This document shows, piece by piece, positions 26,345 to 35,433 of a stretch of DNA of 37,787 nt. Source of the stretch: Crocinitomicaceae bacterium (lineage in GTDB: Bacteria; Bacteroidota; Bacteroidia; Flavobacteriales_D; Crocinitomicaceae); contig JAURHO010000002.1 of assembly GCA_030833265.1 (NCBI GenBank), positions 1 to 37,787 of the forward strand. Direction: 5' to 3'. The notes beneath the pieces were generated by a model. That model was given only the letters and a program-made list of their open reading frames with translations, was not told where the DNA came from and made no database searches. Numbering within the stretch: position 1 is the first letter of the stretch; each line of letters begins with the position of its first letter. The position numbers were made by a program, and so were the translations under genes.

Positions 26345-27138
26345 GTGTTAAACCAAAAAAACAATTAGGCCAACACTTTTTAAAAGACGCCGGGACCTGT
26401 CAAAAAATTGCCAAGCAAGTGATCTGGACAAACGACACCAGAAAAGTGCTTGAAATAGGCCCAGGAATGGGTGCACTCAGTAAGTATTTGTGGGAAATTC
26501 CTGAAATTGATCTTTGGTTATTAGACGTTGATATTGAGTCTATTGACTATCTCAGGGCACATTACCCAGCACATGCAGACCGAATCTTGTTTGGAGATTT
26601 CTTGCGTTTGCGCCCAGAAGAGCTTTTCGGAGACGACTCCTTTATAGTTGTTGGAAATTTCCCGTATAATATTTCTTCTCAAATTTTATTTAAGTGTCTT
26701 GAGTACCGCAATCAGGTTCCTCAAATCATGGGAATGTTTCAAAAAGAGGTTGCCGTTCGCGTAGCGCAGGGTCCGGGTTCTAAAGAATATGGCATTATCA
26801 GTGTGCTACTCCAAACTTTTTATGATATCCATTATTGCTTCACAGTAGACGAACACGTTTTTATTCCGCCTCCAAAAGTTAAGAGTGGTGTGATTCGTTG
26901 TGTGCGCAATGAAAGAGACGCCTTGCCTTGCGATGAAAAACTGTATTTTCATGTGGTTAAGATGGCTTTTAATCAGCGCCGCAAAACCCTTAGAAATTCA
27001 TTGAGGCAGTTGCTCAAGGACCATCCGTTACCGCCGAAATTTGAGAGTCAGCGCCCTGAGAAATTAAGCGTGGATGACTTTATTGAGTTGACATGTCTGA
27101 TCGAACAATGGACCGCTGAGGCTAACGCTCAGGAATAA
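26341..27138 (+). CDS. rsmA: 16S rRNA dimethyladenosine transferase
   Basis: 265 aa. RsmA (KsgA) dimethylates two adjacent adenosines in the 3'-end hairpin of 16S rRNA. Motifs: 'KKQLGQHFLKD' at the N-terminus, the SAM motif 'LEIGPGMGALSKYL' (about 37-50) and the catalytic 'GNFPYNIS' (about 106-113). Full length. Second gene after DUF4286 with a 4-nt overlap; it overlaps the converging MORN gene by 17 nt. Confidence 0.96.
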   Translation: MSVKPKKQLGQHFLKDAGTCQKIAKQVIWTNDTRKVLEIGPGMGALSKYLWEIPEIDLWLLDVDIESIDYLRAHYPAHADRILFGDFLRLRPEELFGDDSFIVVGNFPYNISSQILFKCLEYRNQVPQIMGMFQKEVAVRVAQGPGSKEYGIISVLLQTFYDIHYCFTVDEHVFIPPPKVKSGVIRCVRNERDALPCDEKLYFHVVKMAFNQRRKTLRNSLRQLLKDHPLPPKFESQRPEKLSVDDFIELTCLIEQWTAEANAQE

Positions 27139-28828
27139 AGCCCTCTTTTTCTTTTTTGCCAACTTCTTCACCGTACCTAAAGACTTTTCTACTGACAATC
27201 TTGCCATTCTCATTGAAAGCAATGAAATCACCGTGCTTAAGGCCGTTTTTATAATTGATTTCATAAACCAAATGGCCATAGCGGTCATATTGTCTGAAAA
27301 CACCATCTAGTTGCCCATTTTGGTATTGCGCTACAATGGTAGGTACAACCCCACCTGGGTAATAGTTAGTCCAAGTACCGTGCTTTTGTCCATTTTTATA
27401 CTTGCCGATTTCTTTCAATTGAAAGTCAATATGGGAATAAGCCTCATAAGAGCCATGAAATTCGCTCACATTTTCTTTGTAGCCCATTCTATTGAGACCT
27501 TCAGAAATATTTTTTTGCGCTAAGATTTTATAGTGCTGCTTTTCTTTGAGCCTTCCATTGGAATAATAGAGCAACCATTCTCCGACTTTTAGCCCATCCT
27601 TGTAGGTTCCTTTTAAACTAACTACGCCGTCTGGGGTATACGAAATCCAGGGACCTTCCAATTTTCCGGTACGAAACGAAGATTTATTTTTGAGGCGTCC
27701 GTTTTCCCAGTAGTTTTTCCATTCGCCTTCTTCCAAACCATTTGCATAGCGACCACTCATTAAAAGGGTAGAGTCTTCGTACCAAGTTTGCCATTCTCCA
27801 TTTTTCTGATCTGTTAAATAGCTCCCTGTTCGGTACAAGGCACCGTTTGGATAATAGTAGGTCCAGTCTCCGGTGCGCAGATCTTTTTGAAATTTGGCAA
27901 CGTAAGAGAGTTGACCATTCGGAAAGTAATAATGCCAAATGCTATCTTGTTTGCCTTCCACAAAATAGCCAGTCATGTCAAGGACTGCATTTTCATTAAA
28001 CCAAATCCAGCGTCCGGTTTTTTGACCTTTGCTGTACATTCCGCAGGTCAAGGTATCTTTTTCAGATAGCATCACGAGGTATTGGCCGTCTAAAGAATCT
28101 AGGGCATAACCGACGCGTTTTTCGAGTACACCATCAAAGCGATAGAATTCCCAGGTGCCGTCTTTTTTTCCATTGACAAATGCCCCTGAAACAGAAAGTA
28201 CACCGTTGGCGGTTCTCTCTTCGAAAGGCCCGGTTTTTAATCCATTTTGAAAGGTGTATGCTTCCTTAACAACCCCATCTACATAATAACTCAGGACCTT
28301 GCCATTGCCATTTTTAATAGTTTGTTTATGCGGCATTTGCTCTTCCCAAAATTCCATCAAATAAATGGTGTCATTGCTCACCACTTCTACAGATTTTGGA
28401 TGACCATCTGTGTAATAATATTCCCAACGACCAACGGGGCTTCCCAAATCAAATTGGCCTTTTGTCAGGAGTTTGCCATCTTCAGCATATTCTTTATAAG
28501 TTGAATCGGGCACATTAAAACTGAAATAAGCTTCTTGCTTAATTTGTTTATTTGGATAATAAAAAGTGCGTTTGCCTTGCAGTCTATTGCGGTAATAATT
28601 AGCTTCTTCCTCGAGCACACCGTCATAGGTAAAAAACTGCCATTTACCATGCTTTTCATCAACAGCTGGTTTTACCACACCGACATAATATGAACCAGTT
28701 CCTTGTACATGCTTTTTTTGAGCATCCCAATAAATACGAACCTTTGGAGATAAGTTTTCTTTTAAGATTTTATAATCTTGGGCTTGTAGGTTGCTCCAAA
28801 GTGCAAGAAAGACGAGAAGGTATCTCAT
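27122..28828 (-). CDS. MORN-type repeat protein
   Basis: 568 aa with a signal peptide (MRYLLVFLALWSNLQA-Q). Nearly the whole protein is a row of roughly 20-25-residue units of the form 'NGxxxGxWxxYYxNGxL', i.e. the MORN_2/YwqK variant, about 17 or more copies ('GKKDGTWEFYRFDG', 'DQKNGEWQTWYED', 'GLKVGEWLLYYSNG'). Annotation pipelines call such proteins 'toxin-antitoxin YwqK antitoxin', but no toxin gene is next to it and the signal peptide points to an envelope location. The repeat makes an open beta sheet; its role here is unknown. It lies 11 nt after the LysE gene, so it is probably in its operon. Confidence 0.85.
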   Translation of the reverse strand: MRYLLVFLALWSNLQAQDYKILKENLSPKVRIYWDAQKKHVQGTGSYYVGVVKPAVDEKHGKWQFFTYDGVLEEEANYYRNRLQGKRTFYYPNKQIKQEAYFSFNVPDSTYKEYAEDGKLLTKGQFDLGSPVGRWEYYYTDGHPKSVEVVSNDTIYLMEFWEEQMPHKQTIKNGNGKVLSYYVDGVVKEAYTFQNGLKTGPFEERTANGVLSVSGAFVNGKKDGTWEFYRFDGVLEKRVGYALDSLDGQYLVMLSEKDTLTCGMYSKGQKTGRWIWFNENAVLDMTGYFVEGKQDSIWHYYFPNGQLSYVAKFQKDLRTGDWTYYYPNGALYRTGSYLTDQKNGEWQTWYEDSTLLMSGRYANGLEEGEWKNYWENGRLKNKSSFRTGKLEGPWISYTPDGVVSLKGTYKDGLKVGEWLLYYSNGRLKEKQHYKILAQKNISEGLNRMGYKENVSEFHGSYEAYSHIDFQLKEIGKYKNGQKHGTWTNYYPGGVVPTIVAQYQNGQLDGVFRQYDRYGHLVYEINYKNGLKHGDFIAFNENGKIVSRKVFRYGEEVGKKEKEGFIPER

Positions 28829-28839
28829 GAGTTTTGAAT

Positions 28840-29505
28840 TTAACGAAACATGAACCTAAACATGAAAAATAAACCAAAAGCCACAAAAGAGACACCGATG
28901 ACTTTGTTAAGAAGATTCAGCATGCGTTCGTTAACGAAGTTTTTAATTTTTTTGGCCGTAAAAATTTTCAAAATATCAAAACTGAAAAACGTAAGAAGGA
29001 TGGTGCCTAGAAAAAGAAACAACATGCTGTTGCTGTCTTCAGTACTTTCTCTTTTGGCTACGGATGCCACACTTAACCAATAAAAAATAACCAGTGGATT
29101 AGCGAAGTTGAGCAGGAAACCTTTTGCGATACTTAGGCCAAGATTTCTTTTGGGGTCTTTACCTTCTGCGAGGTTAAATTTTTCGGTCACCTCTGCTAAT
29201 TCAGCATTGCCCGTTGAAATCTTGGTTTTTTTAAACCAATTAAATACGCCATATATGATGAAAATAGAGCCACCAATAATGTCGAAAAGTTGCTTGTTAT
29301 TACCGGATAAAAGTGAATTGATTTGTTCTACAAATAAAACGGCCAGTAAAATATAAACGATGTCACTGATCAAGACACCGAGATCAAGCGCCAAAGCGCT
29401 GCGAATACCCTTTGTAATGCTGTTTTCGATCAGGACAAAAAAGACCGGACCAGGCATCACGGATAAAATAAGACCAATAGAAAATGCGCGGAACAATAAA
29501 TCCAT
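28840..29505 (-). CDS. LysE family amino-acid exporter
   Basis: 221 aa from the ATG at 29505; the track start at 29607 adds a non-hydrophobic piece, and a perfect -7 box lies 4 nt upstream of 29505. Five to six membrane helices ('AFSIGLILSVMPGPVFFVLI', 'LDLGVLISDIVYILLAVL', 'GGSIFIIYGVFNWF', 'FLLNFANPLVIFYWL', 'SMLFLFLGTILLTFF', 'VIGVSFVAFGLFFMF'). The 'MPGPVFFVLIENSITKGIRSAL' segment is the LysE/RhtB signature. The substrate (lysine, threonine or other amino acids) cannot be told. Divergent from the small acidic gene; the MORN gene follows. Confidence 0.88.
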   Translation of the reverse strand: MDLLFRAFSIGLILSVMPGPVFFVLIENSITKGIRSALALDLGVLISDIVYILLAVLFVEQINSLLSGNNKQLFDIIGGSIFIIYGVFNWFKKTKISTGNAELAEVTEKFNLAEGKDPKRNLGLSIAKGFLLNFANPLVIFYWLSVASVAKRESTEDSNSMLFLFLGTILLTFFSFDILKIFTAKKIKNFVNERMLNLLNKVIGVSFVAFGLFFMFRFMFR

Positions 29506-29509
29506 AGAG

Positions 29510-29517
29510 CAAAAATA
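29510..29517 (-). promoter_or_regulatory. -7 promoter box 4 nt before the LysE start
   Basis: TATTTTTG on the minus strand fits TAnnTTTG exactly, followed by CTCT and the ATG. A leaderless transcript is predicted. The -33 element is not clear. Confidence 0.5.
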
Positions 29518-29591
29518 ACTTTTCCTGCCACTGAAATGTTTTTTAGCGTTGAATGTTACGGACACTGCGATGTTTATTTCCGGAAATCCAC

Positions 29592-29599
29592 TAAATTTG
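29592..29599 (+). promoter_or_regulatory. candidate -7 box for the small acidic gene
   Basis: TAAATTTG fits TAnnTTTG exactly and lies 18 nt before the ATG at 29618. A TTT 16 nt upstream is the only -33 candidate. Confidence 0.45.
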
Positions 29600-29617
29600 T
29601 CACTCAATTTATACGAA

Positions 29618-29977
29618 ATGAAAACATTGCGCGCTAATCAGAAACTTGAACAAATCATTGAAACAGTAGAAAAAAAGGGACTTGCAGCTCCATCACTAGT
29701 TGCTGATCTCAAAGAACTACGTGAAATGGCCTTGCTCGAACAAGACCCATTGGTTGTAAAAGTGCTCCGATTGACCTACGAATTCATCACCGAAAACGAA
29801 TGTTTTGATGTAGAAGCGCAATACGAAGAGGATGAAGAGGGCAATGAATACCCAATTGAAATCGAAGACCAAGAAAATCTTTTGTATTTACTCAACTTGC
29901 TTAAAAACGCTGAGCACAAAATCAACCGCGAAGAGATCAAAGATTACCGCTCAGCACTCAAATTAGAATTGTACTAA
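29618..29977 (+). CDS. small acidic hypothetical protein
   Basis: 119 aa from the ATG at 29618. The track start at 29549 is rejected because it would include the -7 box and its extra residues do not look like protein. Mostly helical with an acidic stretch ('YEEDEEGNEYPIEIEDQENL') in the middle; no signal peptide. I do not recognise the family. A bidirectional terminator follows at 30047-30076. Confidence 0.65.
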   Translation: MKTLRANQKLEQIIETVEKKGLAAPSLVADLKELREMALLEQDPLVVKVLRLTYEFITENECFDVEAQYEEDEEGNEYPIEIEDQENLLYLLNLLKNAEHKINREEIKDYRSALKLELY

Positions 29978-30046
29978 GCAACCACCAACAAGGGCAATAC
30001 GTCTCGCAATAGAGCAGCCTTTGTTCACGGTTTTAATTACTTGCAG

Positions 30047-30076
30047 AAAAACCTGGATGACCTCCAGGTTTTTTTT
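30047..30076. terminator. bidirectional terminator
   Basis: AAAAACCTGG, loop ATGACCT, CCAGGTTTTTTTT: a 6-bp G-C stem extended by A-T pairs with T-runs on both strands. It is just after the acidic gene on plus and begins 2 nt after the AddB-like stop on minus. Confidence 0.85.
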
Positions 30077-30077
30077 G

Positions 30078-32879
30078 TTAATTACAAAACTGACAATATT
30101 TGGATGACGGATTATGCTCAAACCCAATTGTTGGGTCGAGTAATTCATTGAGCAAGGCACTGATGCCTTCATTGACCAATTCGGGTACCATGCTCAGACC
30201 TTTGTGTTTTTCAATATTGAGTGAAAAATCACTTTCCCGATTGATCAACGACTCGATTTTTGCTTGGTGGGGTAAAAAGCCAAACTTTTCTTGAAAAAAC
30301 AGGCAATAAAGGCTTAATTGAAGGGTGTGTTTTGGGCTAGAAAGATTGGTGAGCGCGTCGTTTTTTTCGGTATATTTTACATCTTTTGGCTCGGCCTTGC
30401 CCGATTTGTAATCGATGACCCGGTATTGATCTCCAATGCGGTCAATGCGGTCAATAAAACCCACAAAGTTGACCGGAATAGTTTCTCCATTGATATCGTA
30501 AGAGATCAAAAGTTCGAAACGTCCTTCCAGCTGTTCAATATACATAGGCTCAGTTAGTGACTTCACAAAGTTGAGCTCTTTTATTAAAATTTCTTTGGTC
30601 AAATCCAGGGCCATTTCAAAGCTTAGTCTGTTTTTTCCTTTGCTGAACAGTTGTTCGTTCTGATCAAAATAAGCCAAGAATTGTTTTCTGAGTTCGTTAG
30701 GATATAGCGTGAGCATTTTAGCAACGGCTTGCTCGGTGAGTGGGCCTGGAGCGGGTTGAACGGGGTCACCATTTTTATGGCGTTGGGCATATGGTAAATA
30801 CAATGCTTCTAAACAACCGTGAATGAGCGAACCAAAAGTGTTCTGAGCTAAATCTTCTTCGACTTCATCTTCTTCTCCGAATTCAACGACATAGCGGTAA
30901 TAGAAATCGAGTGGGCAAGACAAATATTTTTTTAGTGCAGAGGCTGATACTGATTGTGCTAAATAGTGTTTGATGCGCTCGATAATTGCAGGCGTTTTTA
31001 CAAATTCTGGGCTCAAACTACTTTGACTAGTGCTCGGTATTTGGTATTTATATTCTTCCCATTGGACATGGGGGTTCGTTTGTAACCATTCCATTTCAAG
31101 TTGAAGCAGGTAGCGGCTTCTTTCACTGCTGCCAAGCACTTCACTAGCAGTGGTGTAGGTGAATGTTAAATGACGCGCCTCATGCAATAAGCGGTAAAAA
31201 TGCTGGGCAAAAATCCCTTGTTTATCGCGGTTACTTGGCAAGCCAAAAGCAGCTCGAAGATCCATAGGGATGATACTTTGAACCGGATTGGTGGGTGGCA
31301 ATTTGCCTTCATTCATTCCGAGTACATAGACGTGTTCAAAGTCTAATAAGCGCGTTTCTAATAAGCCTGTGATTTGGAGCCCAGCCGTTGGATTGCCTAA
31401 ATAGGCCAAATGCGCTCGCGTCCAGTGTTGGTAAAAAAGCTTTTTGAAGCTACCCAAGGTCATGGTCGGATAGCCATCGGCTAATAAATTTTCGAACTGA
31501 CGACAACTCTGTTCAAAAGTTAAAATTGCCGTATGCTCAAAGTCATTGGACTGCGGAATAAGCTCAATCAGGAGGCTATTGATTTTTCTAAGCTGTTGCA
31601 GTGCTAAATGCCAATTTTGTTGCCAAGGCGTGCTTAATAACTCAATAATTTGCTGGCTAGCCCCGTCTAAATTGAGTTGTGAAATATTTTGAAAAACCCG
31701 ATTGTATTTAACGGTTTGTTTCTCGGCTGCACTGAGTGCTTGCAGCGCCGTGTGATCAAGACACAAACTGGTAAAAGCATGGTGACAAAAACGTTGAAAA
31801 TCTTTGTGGTAGAGGGCTGTTGTTTTGAATTTGTTTTTGTTTTCTTGAATTTGAAAACAGAGATCAACCCAAGTCCTGATAGGCGTTTGATCTAGCGGGA
31901 GCCCTAGGGTAATATTTGCTTTACCTACATTTATAGGGATATGACGAAGTGCTGCGTGAACTAAAGACTCATCGGCTAAAAGCACCAAGACATCGGCCCA
32001 ATCTTTTACATGAAGGGCCTTGAGTTCGGTGGCAAGTACCTTGACTTGACCAATGTGTTGCGCACATTCAATCACCTTTACCTGATAGACATCGTTTTGC
32101 AGGTCTTTCCTTAGAAATTTTGCATCGGTAATGCCGAAGTGTGCTAAATTTTTACGTTGAAAGGCGCCGGCTTCGTGCTGTGTATTTTCGAAATAATAAG
32201 CGTCAGAGTCAATGAAAAAATCAGCTTGTTTTCTCTTTAATAAAAACTCGACGATGCGCTGTTCAGCACCACTAAGGGCATTGAAGCCAGCAAAAATAAA
32301 GTGCGTATTTTCTGAAAGCAACAATGCTGGGTTTTCTGCTAAAAAGCGATACGCCATTGCCTTTGTAAAGCCATTTTTATCGGCTAATTTTTTTGCCAGT
32401 CCGGTGTGCAAATCTGAAATGTGCTCCCAAAAGGCCATGAATTTTTTTTGGGATAGCGAATAATTTTCTTCATCGATTTGCCAGCTTTCTAAGGCTTTGA
32501 TAGAGGCTAGGTTCTTATAGAGTTGTTCGACGTTAACTAGATATCGATCGACATCATCAAAGTCAGCTAACAAAATAGTTCCCCAACTTAGAAATTCTTC
32601 AAAAGGCTGCGCTTCAGCGCCTAAGACTTCCTGATATACCTCAAAAAGTAGGAGCAGCACGCGTGTGGGATGCACTATTTTTTTAGGACTCAGTTCAGTA
32701 ACCCATTGATCAATAGTTTGTATGACGGGGGCAAGCATGGGCCCGTTGTTTTGCCGATACAAGGCATTTAACAGATATCGTTTGGCACGCTCTGAAGGCA
32801 AAATAACATGGAGGTCTCGGCTTTTTTCGAGTTTTGCTAATATTTCTTTGGCAAGTTGGTCAAGGACTTTCATGAGCAT
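30078..32879 (-). CDS. AddB-like PD-(D/E)XK nuclease of a RecBCD/AddAB-type system
   Basis: 933 aa. An inactive-helicase-like N-terminal part (no intact Walker A seen) is followed by a RecB-type nuclease domain. The nuclease motifs are 'LKKYLSCPLDFYYRYVV' near 650, 'VNFVGFIDRIDRIGD' then 'VIDYKSGK' (823-828, the D-x-K catalytic motif) and 'LQLSLYCLF' (QxxxY). AddB nucleases bind an iron-sulphur cluster through one Cys before and three after the nuclease core; here the upstream Cys (SCPLD) and a final 'YCQFC' pair are present, but the protein ends one residue later without the third C-terminal Cys. AddB works with AddA helicase in double-strand break resection; addA is not in the window. It follows the TraB gene after 3 nt (same operon). 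Confidence 0.85.
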   Translation of the reverse strand: MLMKVLDQLAKEILAKLEKSRDLHVILPSERAKRYLLNALYRQNNGPMLAPVIQTIDQWVTELSPKKIVHPTRVLLLLFEVYQEVLGAEAQPFEEFLSWGTILLADFDDVDRYLVNVEQLYKNLASIKALESWQIDEENYSLSQKKFMAFWEHISDLHTGLAKKLADKNGFTKAMAYRFLAENPALLLSENTHFIFAGFNALSGAEQRIVEFLLKRKQADFFIDSDAYYFENTQHEAGAFQRKNLAHFGITDAKFLRKDLQNDVYQVKVIECAQHIGQVKVLATELKALHVKDWADVLVLLADESLVHAALRHIPINVGKANITLGLPLDQTPIRTWVDLCFQIQENKNKFKTTALYHKDFQRFCHHAFTSLCLDHTALQALSAAEKQTVKYNRVFQNISQLNLDGASQQIIELLSTPWQQNWHLALQQLRKINSLLIELIPQSNDFEHTAILTFEQSCRQFENLLADGYPTMTLGSFKKLFYQHWTRAHLAYLGNPTAGLQITGLLETRLLDFEHVYVLGMNEGKLPPTNPVQSIIPMDLRAAFGLPSNRDKQGIFAQHFYRLLHEARHLTFTYTTASEVLGSSERSRYLLQLEMEWLQTNPHVQWEEYKYQIPSTSQSSLSPEFVKTPAIIERIKHYLAQSVSASALKKYLSCPLDFYYRYVVEFGEEDEVEEDLAQNTFGSLIHGCLEALYLPYAQRHKNGDPVQPAPGPLTEQAVAKMLTLYPNELRKQFLAYFDQNEQLFSKGKNRLSFEMALDLTKEILIKELNFVKSLTEPMYIEQLEGRFELLISYDINGETIPVNFVGFIDRIDRIGDQYRVIDYKSGKAEPKDVKYTEKNDALTNLSSPKHTLQLSLYCLFFQEKFGFLPHQAKIESLINRESDFSLNIEKHKGLSMVPELVNEGISALLNELLDPTIGFEHNPSSKYCQFCN

Positions 32880-32882
32880 TGA

Positions 32883-34103
32883 TCATTCAAACCATACTTT
32901 TTCAAAAAAGGAAAAAGGCCTGTTTGAGTGCATGAATTTGTTCCCGCCATAGCTCTTGATCACGACGAAGTGCGCAGCACCAAATTGAATCTGAACAAAG
33001 TTGAGCCCTTCGGGATAAGTATCTGAAAGCCCATAAAAAACGACTGATCCGTCGTCTAGAATTTTTTTAGTGATGTTAGCACCGGTGGGTGGATTGATAT
33101 AAATACTGGCTAATTCTTCTTGAGAGATATTGGGGTCAAGCACTTGAAGGTCGATTTCAAAGGTGTTGCCTTGACCAAGTTCTCGGTAAACAATGCGTTT
33201 GGTACCGTCTTCGAGGTCTTTGACATAGGGTTTGCCCGGGAATTTAGCAACCAGACCTGAGTTTGGGTCTGAAAAAATATATTCGGTAGGTTTTCTGAGT
33301 TTTTGCTTGGCAACAGGGGCCTTTTCAGCCACAGACCACAGAACGGGCCTTACGCGGTAGCCTTTTGCTCTTAGCAATTGAATGAGGCCATCTTCGCCGC
33401 CTAAATGACCAGCACCCACGGCGCAAAAGAAGCTGGTATTGCCTTTGAGTAAGTTGATTATTTTGTCAAGCATGAGTTTGTTGCGCTTGACTATAACCTC
33501 TTCATAGAGCTGATCTTGAACAGATAAGTTAGATTTCATGAAGCGCTGTAGGGCTTCGATATCGCCTTTGAGATACAATTCTTTCAATTTCTCTTGGGTG
33601 AAAGAATTGATGCCGTTATCAATGATTTTACGCTCGCTTAATTTGAATTCATTGGTCAGGGCATATTGGTCTTCTAGTGCTTCTAGTGCAATAACTGGTT
33701 TGTTGTATTGCAAGGCCAATACTTGAAAATAGGCATCTAAAAATTGTGGCATGCCATTTTCTGAACCGTAAATAGTTTCAGAGCTTTGATCAGAACTGGT
33801 ATAGGATTTTCCTTGGTCGTCGAATTTGGTTTCTGGCAATTTTTTTCGGGTGTCCATCTCCTCGAAAAGTCGATAAATATCGGTTTCAAGGACGAGGGTT
33901 TGCGCTTGCTCAAAAGCAATGTAGACACTATCTGAAAGGTCAAAAAGTGAGCGATCGTTGGCATGTAGGGTGCCAAAAATATAAGATTTGACTTTTGATT
34001 TCGGATGGCTGATTTCCCAAAGTAATTCTTTCTCGGGCAAAATCAATTGTGAAAAGCCTAAGGAGAAGCAACTTAAGAAAAGGAGGAGTACTCTGACCTG
34101 CAT
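32883..34103 (-). CDS. TraB/GumN family protein
   Basis: 406 aa from the ATG at 34103, which gives a signal peptide (MQVRVLLLFLSCFSLGFS-Q) and is preceded at 5 nt by a perfect -7 box. The mature N-terminus 'LLWEISHPKSKVKSYIFGTLHANDRSLF' and the later 'FFCAVGAGHLGGEDGLIQLLRAKGYRV' are the two paired GxxH motifs of TraB/GumN, proposed as metal-protease or hydrolase catalytic elements. The last 130 residues (about 275-406) are an extra beta-rich segment. Exported; substrate unknown. The AddB-like gene follows after 3 nt. Confidence 0.85.
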   Translation of the reverse strand: MQVRVLLLFLSCFSLGFSQLILPEKELLWEISHPKSKVKSYIFGTLHANDRSLFDLSDSVYIAFEQAQTLVLETDIYRLFEEMDTRKKLPETKFDDQGKSYTSSDQSSETIYGSENGMPQFLDAYFQVLALQYNKPVIALEALEDQYALTNEFKLSERKIIDNGINSFTQEKLKELYLKGDIEALQRFMKSNLSVQDQLYEEVIVKRNKLMLDKIINLLKGNTSFFCAVGAGHLGGEDGLIQLLRAKGYRVRPVLWSVAEKAPVAKQKLRKPTEYIFSDPNSGLVAKFPGKPYVKDLEDGTKRIVYRELGQGNTFEIDLQVLDPNISQEELASIYINPPTGANITKKILDDGSVVFYGLSDTYPEGLNFVQIQFGAAHFVVIKSYGGNKFMHSNRPFSFFEKVWFE

Positions 34104-34108
34104 TGATT

Positions 34109-34116
34109 CAAAGTTA
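34109..34116 (-). promoter_or_regulatory. -7 promoter box 5 nt before the TraB start
   Basis: TAACTTTG on the minus strand fits TAnnTTTG exactly, followed by AATCA and ATG. Near-leaderless transcript predicted. A TTG lies 14 nt upstream, closer than the usual -33 spacing. Confidence 0.5.
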
Positions 34117-34152
34117 AGCAATTCCCTGCACAAGTAGGAAGGCTAGAAAAAC

Positions 34153-35385
34153 TTAAATAAAAATCCGTTGAATATGATCCTCGGTGTAGGCGTAAGCCAA
34201 ATAGGCAAGCGACGGAAGTTCTTTGGTCAGAACGAGCGGACTCTTTCTGCCTAAAGCGATTTTACCGTGCGTTTCGCTGAGCTCTAGAGCTGCAGCAGCA
34301 TTGATGGTGAGGGCATTAATGGCTTCCTCAGGGGTCATTTTCATTTTGATACAAGCCAAAGACAGGACATTCATCAAATGATAACTCGGTGAAGAACCCG
34401 GGTTGAAATCACTGGCTAGTGCTAAAATAGCATTGGCGTCCATGAGTTTTCTGGCGTTTCCAAATGGGATAGTTAAAAAATGTGAACAGCCTGGTAATAG
34501 GGTTGCAACGGTAGCGCTATTGGAAAGTGCAGCTAGGTCGGCATCGTCTAATTCTTCGAGGTGGTCTACTGAAACTGCATTTTGGTCTACGGCTGCACCA
34601 ACACCGCCCATGATTGAAAATTGATTGACGTGAACCTTGGGTTTGAGGCCATATTTGGCTCCCGCTTCAAGAATTCGGGTCATTTCTTCAAGGGTGAAGT
34701 AGTTGCGTTCGCAAAAAACGTCGATGTATTCGGCAAGATTTTCTTTAGCTATTTGAGGTAAAAGCTCATTGATGAGTAAATCAATATAGCCTGTTCGATT
34801 TTCTTTAAAAGCTTGGGGTAGGGCATGCGCGCCCAAAAAAGTGGCTTTGATTGCGATTGGAAAATGGGCCTTGAGTTGGGCAATAACGCGCAGCATTTTT
34901 AATTCACCGTCTAGGCTTAAGCCATACCCGGACTTAATTTCAAGTGCGCCAGTTCCGGCGGCTATGATTTTTTCAATGCGTTTTTTAGCGGCATTGAAAA
35001 GCTCGGCTTCAGGCATGTCATTGAGTTTGCGTGCAGAGTTCAGAATGCCGCCTCCTTTTGCCGCAATTTCTTCGTAGCTGAGTCCTCGAATGCGGTCCAC
35101 GAACTCTTCTTCACGGCTTGCGGCAAAAACCGCATGCGTGTGTGAGTCAATAAAAGCCGGCAAAACATAACAGTTCGTTGCATCAATGACCTCGACATCT
35201 CTCCAGTCAGTAATTCCTGGCCAGTCGGACATCAGGCCGTAGTCCACAACCGTGTTGTCTTCAAGTGCAAGGTAGGCATCTTCTAGCACGGGCAGGTGCT
35301 GCATTTGTTGCCCGCGGATGGCGCTAGGCAGGTTTTCACCAACCTGAACCAAGCCTTTTATATTCTTAATAAATTGTTTGCGCAT
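34153..35385 (-). CDS. hutI: imidazolonepropionase
   Basis: 410 aa from the ATG at 35385; the track start at 35397 is a GTG. HutI opens 4-imidazolone-5-propionate to N-formimino-glutamate in histidine breakdown. Motifs: 'PAFIDSHTHAVFAASREEEF' (metal-binding HTH, about 80-84), 'GGGILNSARKLN', 'IKSGYGLSL', 'VHVNQFSIMGGVGAAVDQN', 'DHLEEL' and 'ALASDFNPGSSPSYH'. These are clear for the family. hutH, hutU and hutG are not here, so the pathway genes are elsewhere. Divergent from yraN with 48 nt between them; cytoplasmic. Confidence 0.94.
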   Translation of the reverse strand: MRKQFIKNIKGLVQVGENLPSAIRGQQMQHLPVLEDAYLALEDNTVVDYGLMSDWPGITDWRDVEVIDATNCYVLPAFIDSHTHAVFAASREEEFVDRIRGLSYEEIAAKGGGILNSARKLNDMPEAELFNAAKKRIEKIIAAGTGALEIKSGYGLSLDGELKMLRVIAQLKAHFPIAIKATFLGAHALPQAFKENRTGYIDLLINELLPQIAKENLAEYIDVFCERNYFTLEEMTRILEAGAKYGLKPKVHVNQFSIMGGVGAAVDQNAVSVDHLEELDDADLAALSNSATVATLLPGCSHFLTIPFGNARKLMDANAILALASDFNPGSSPSYHLMNVLSLACIKMKMTPEEAINALTINAAAALELSETHGKIALGRKSPLVLTKELPSLAYLAYAYTEDHIQRIFI

Positions 35386-35422
35386 ACGTAAATTCACTGT
35401 AAAGATACAAGCAATTTCGGCT

Positions 35423-35430
35423 TAATTTCG
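35423..35430 (+). promoter_or_regulatory. candidate -7 box close to the YraN start
   Basis: TAATTTCG differs from TAnnTTTG at one position and ends 3 nt before the ATG at 35434, the same spacing as other genes here. No TTG at -33. Confidence 0.35.
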
Positions 35431-35433
35431 AGT

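Noticed and set aside
27122-28828. Toxin-antitoxin module
   Set aside because: The YwqK repeat alone is not evidence; no toxin-like ORF lies beside it and the protein has a signal peptide.
29549-29617. Extended start of the small acidic protein
   Set aside because: The upstream part contains a -7 box and has no helix-like sequence; ATG 29618 is preferred.
34153-35385. Histidine-utilisation operon around hutI
   Set aside because: Neither neighbour is a hut gene; hutI stands alone here.
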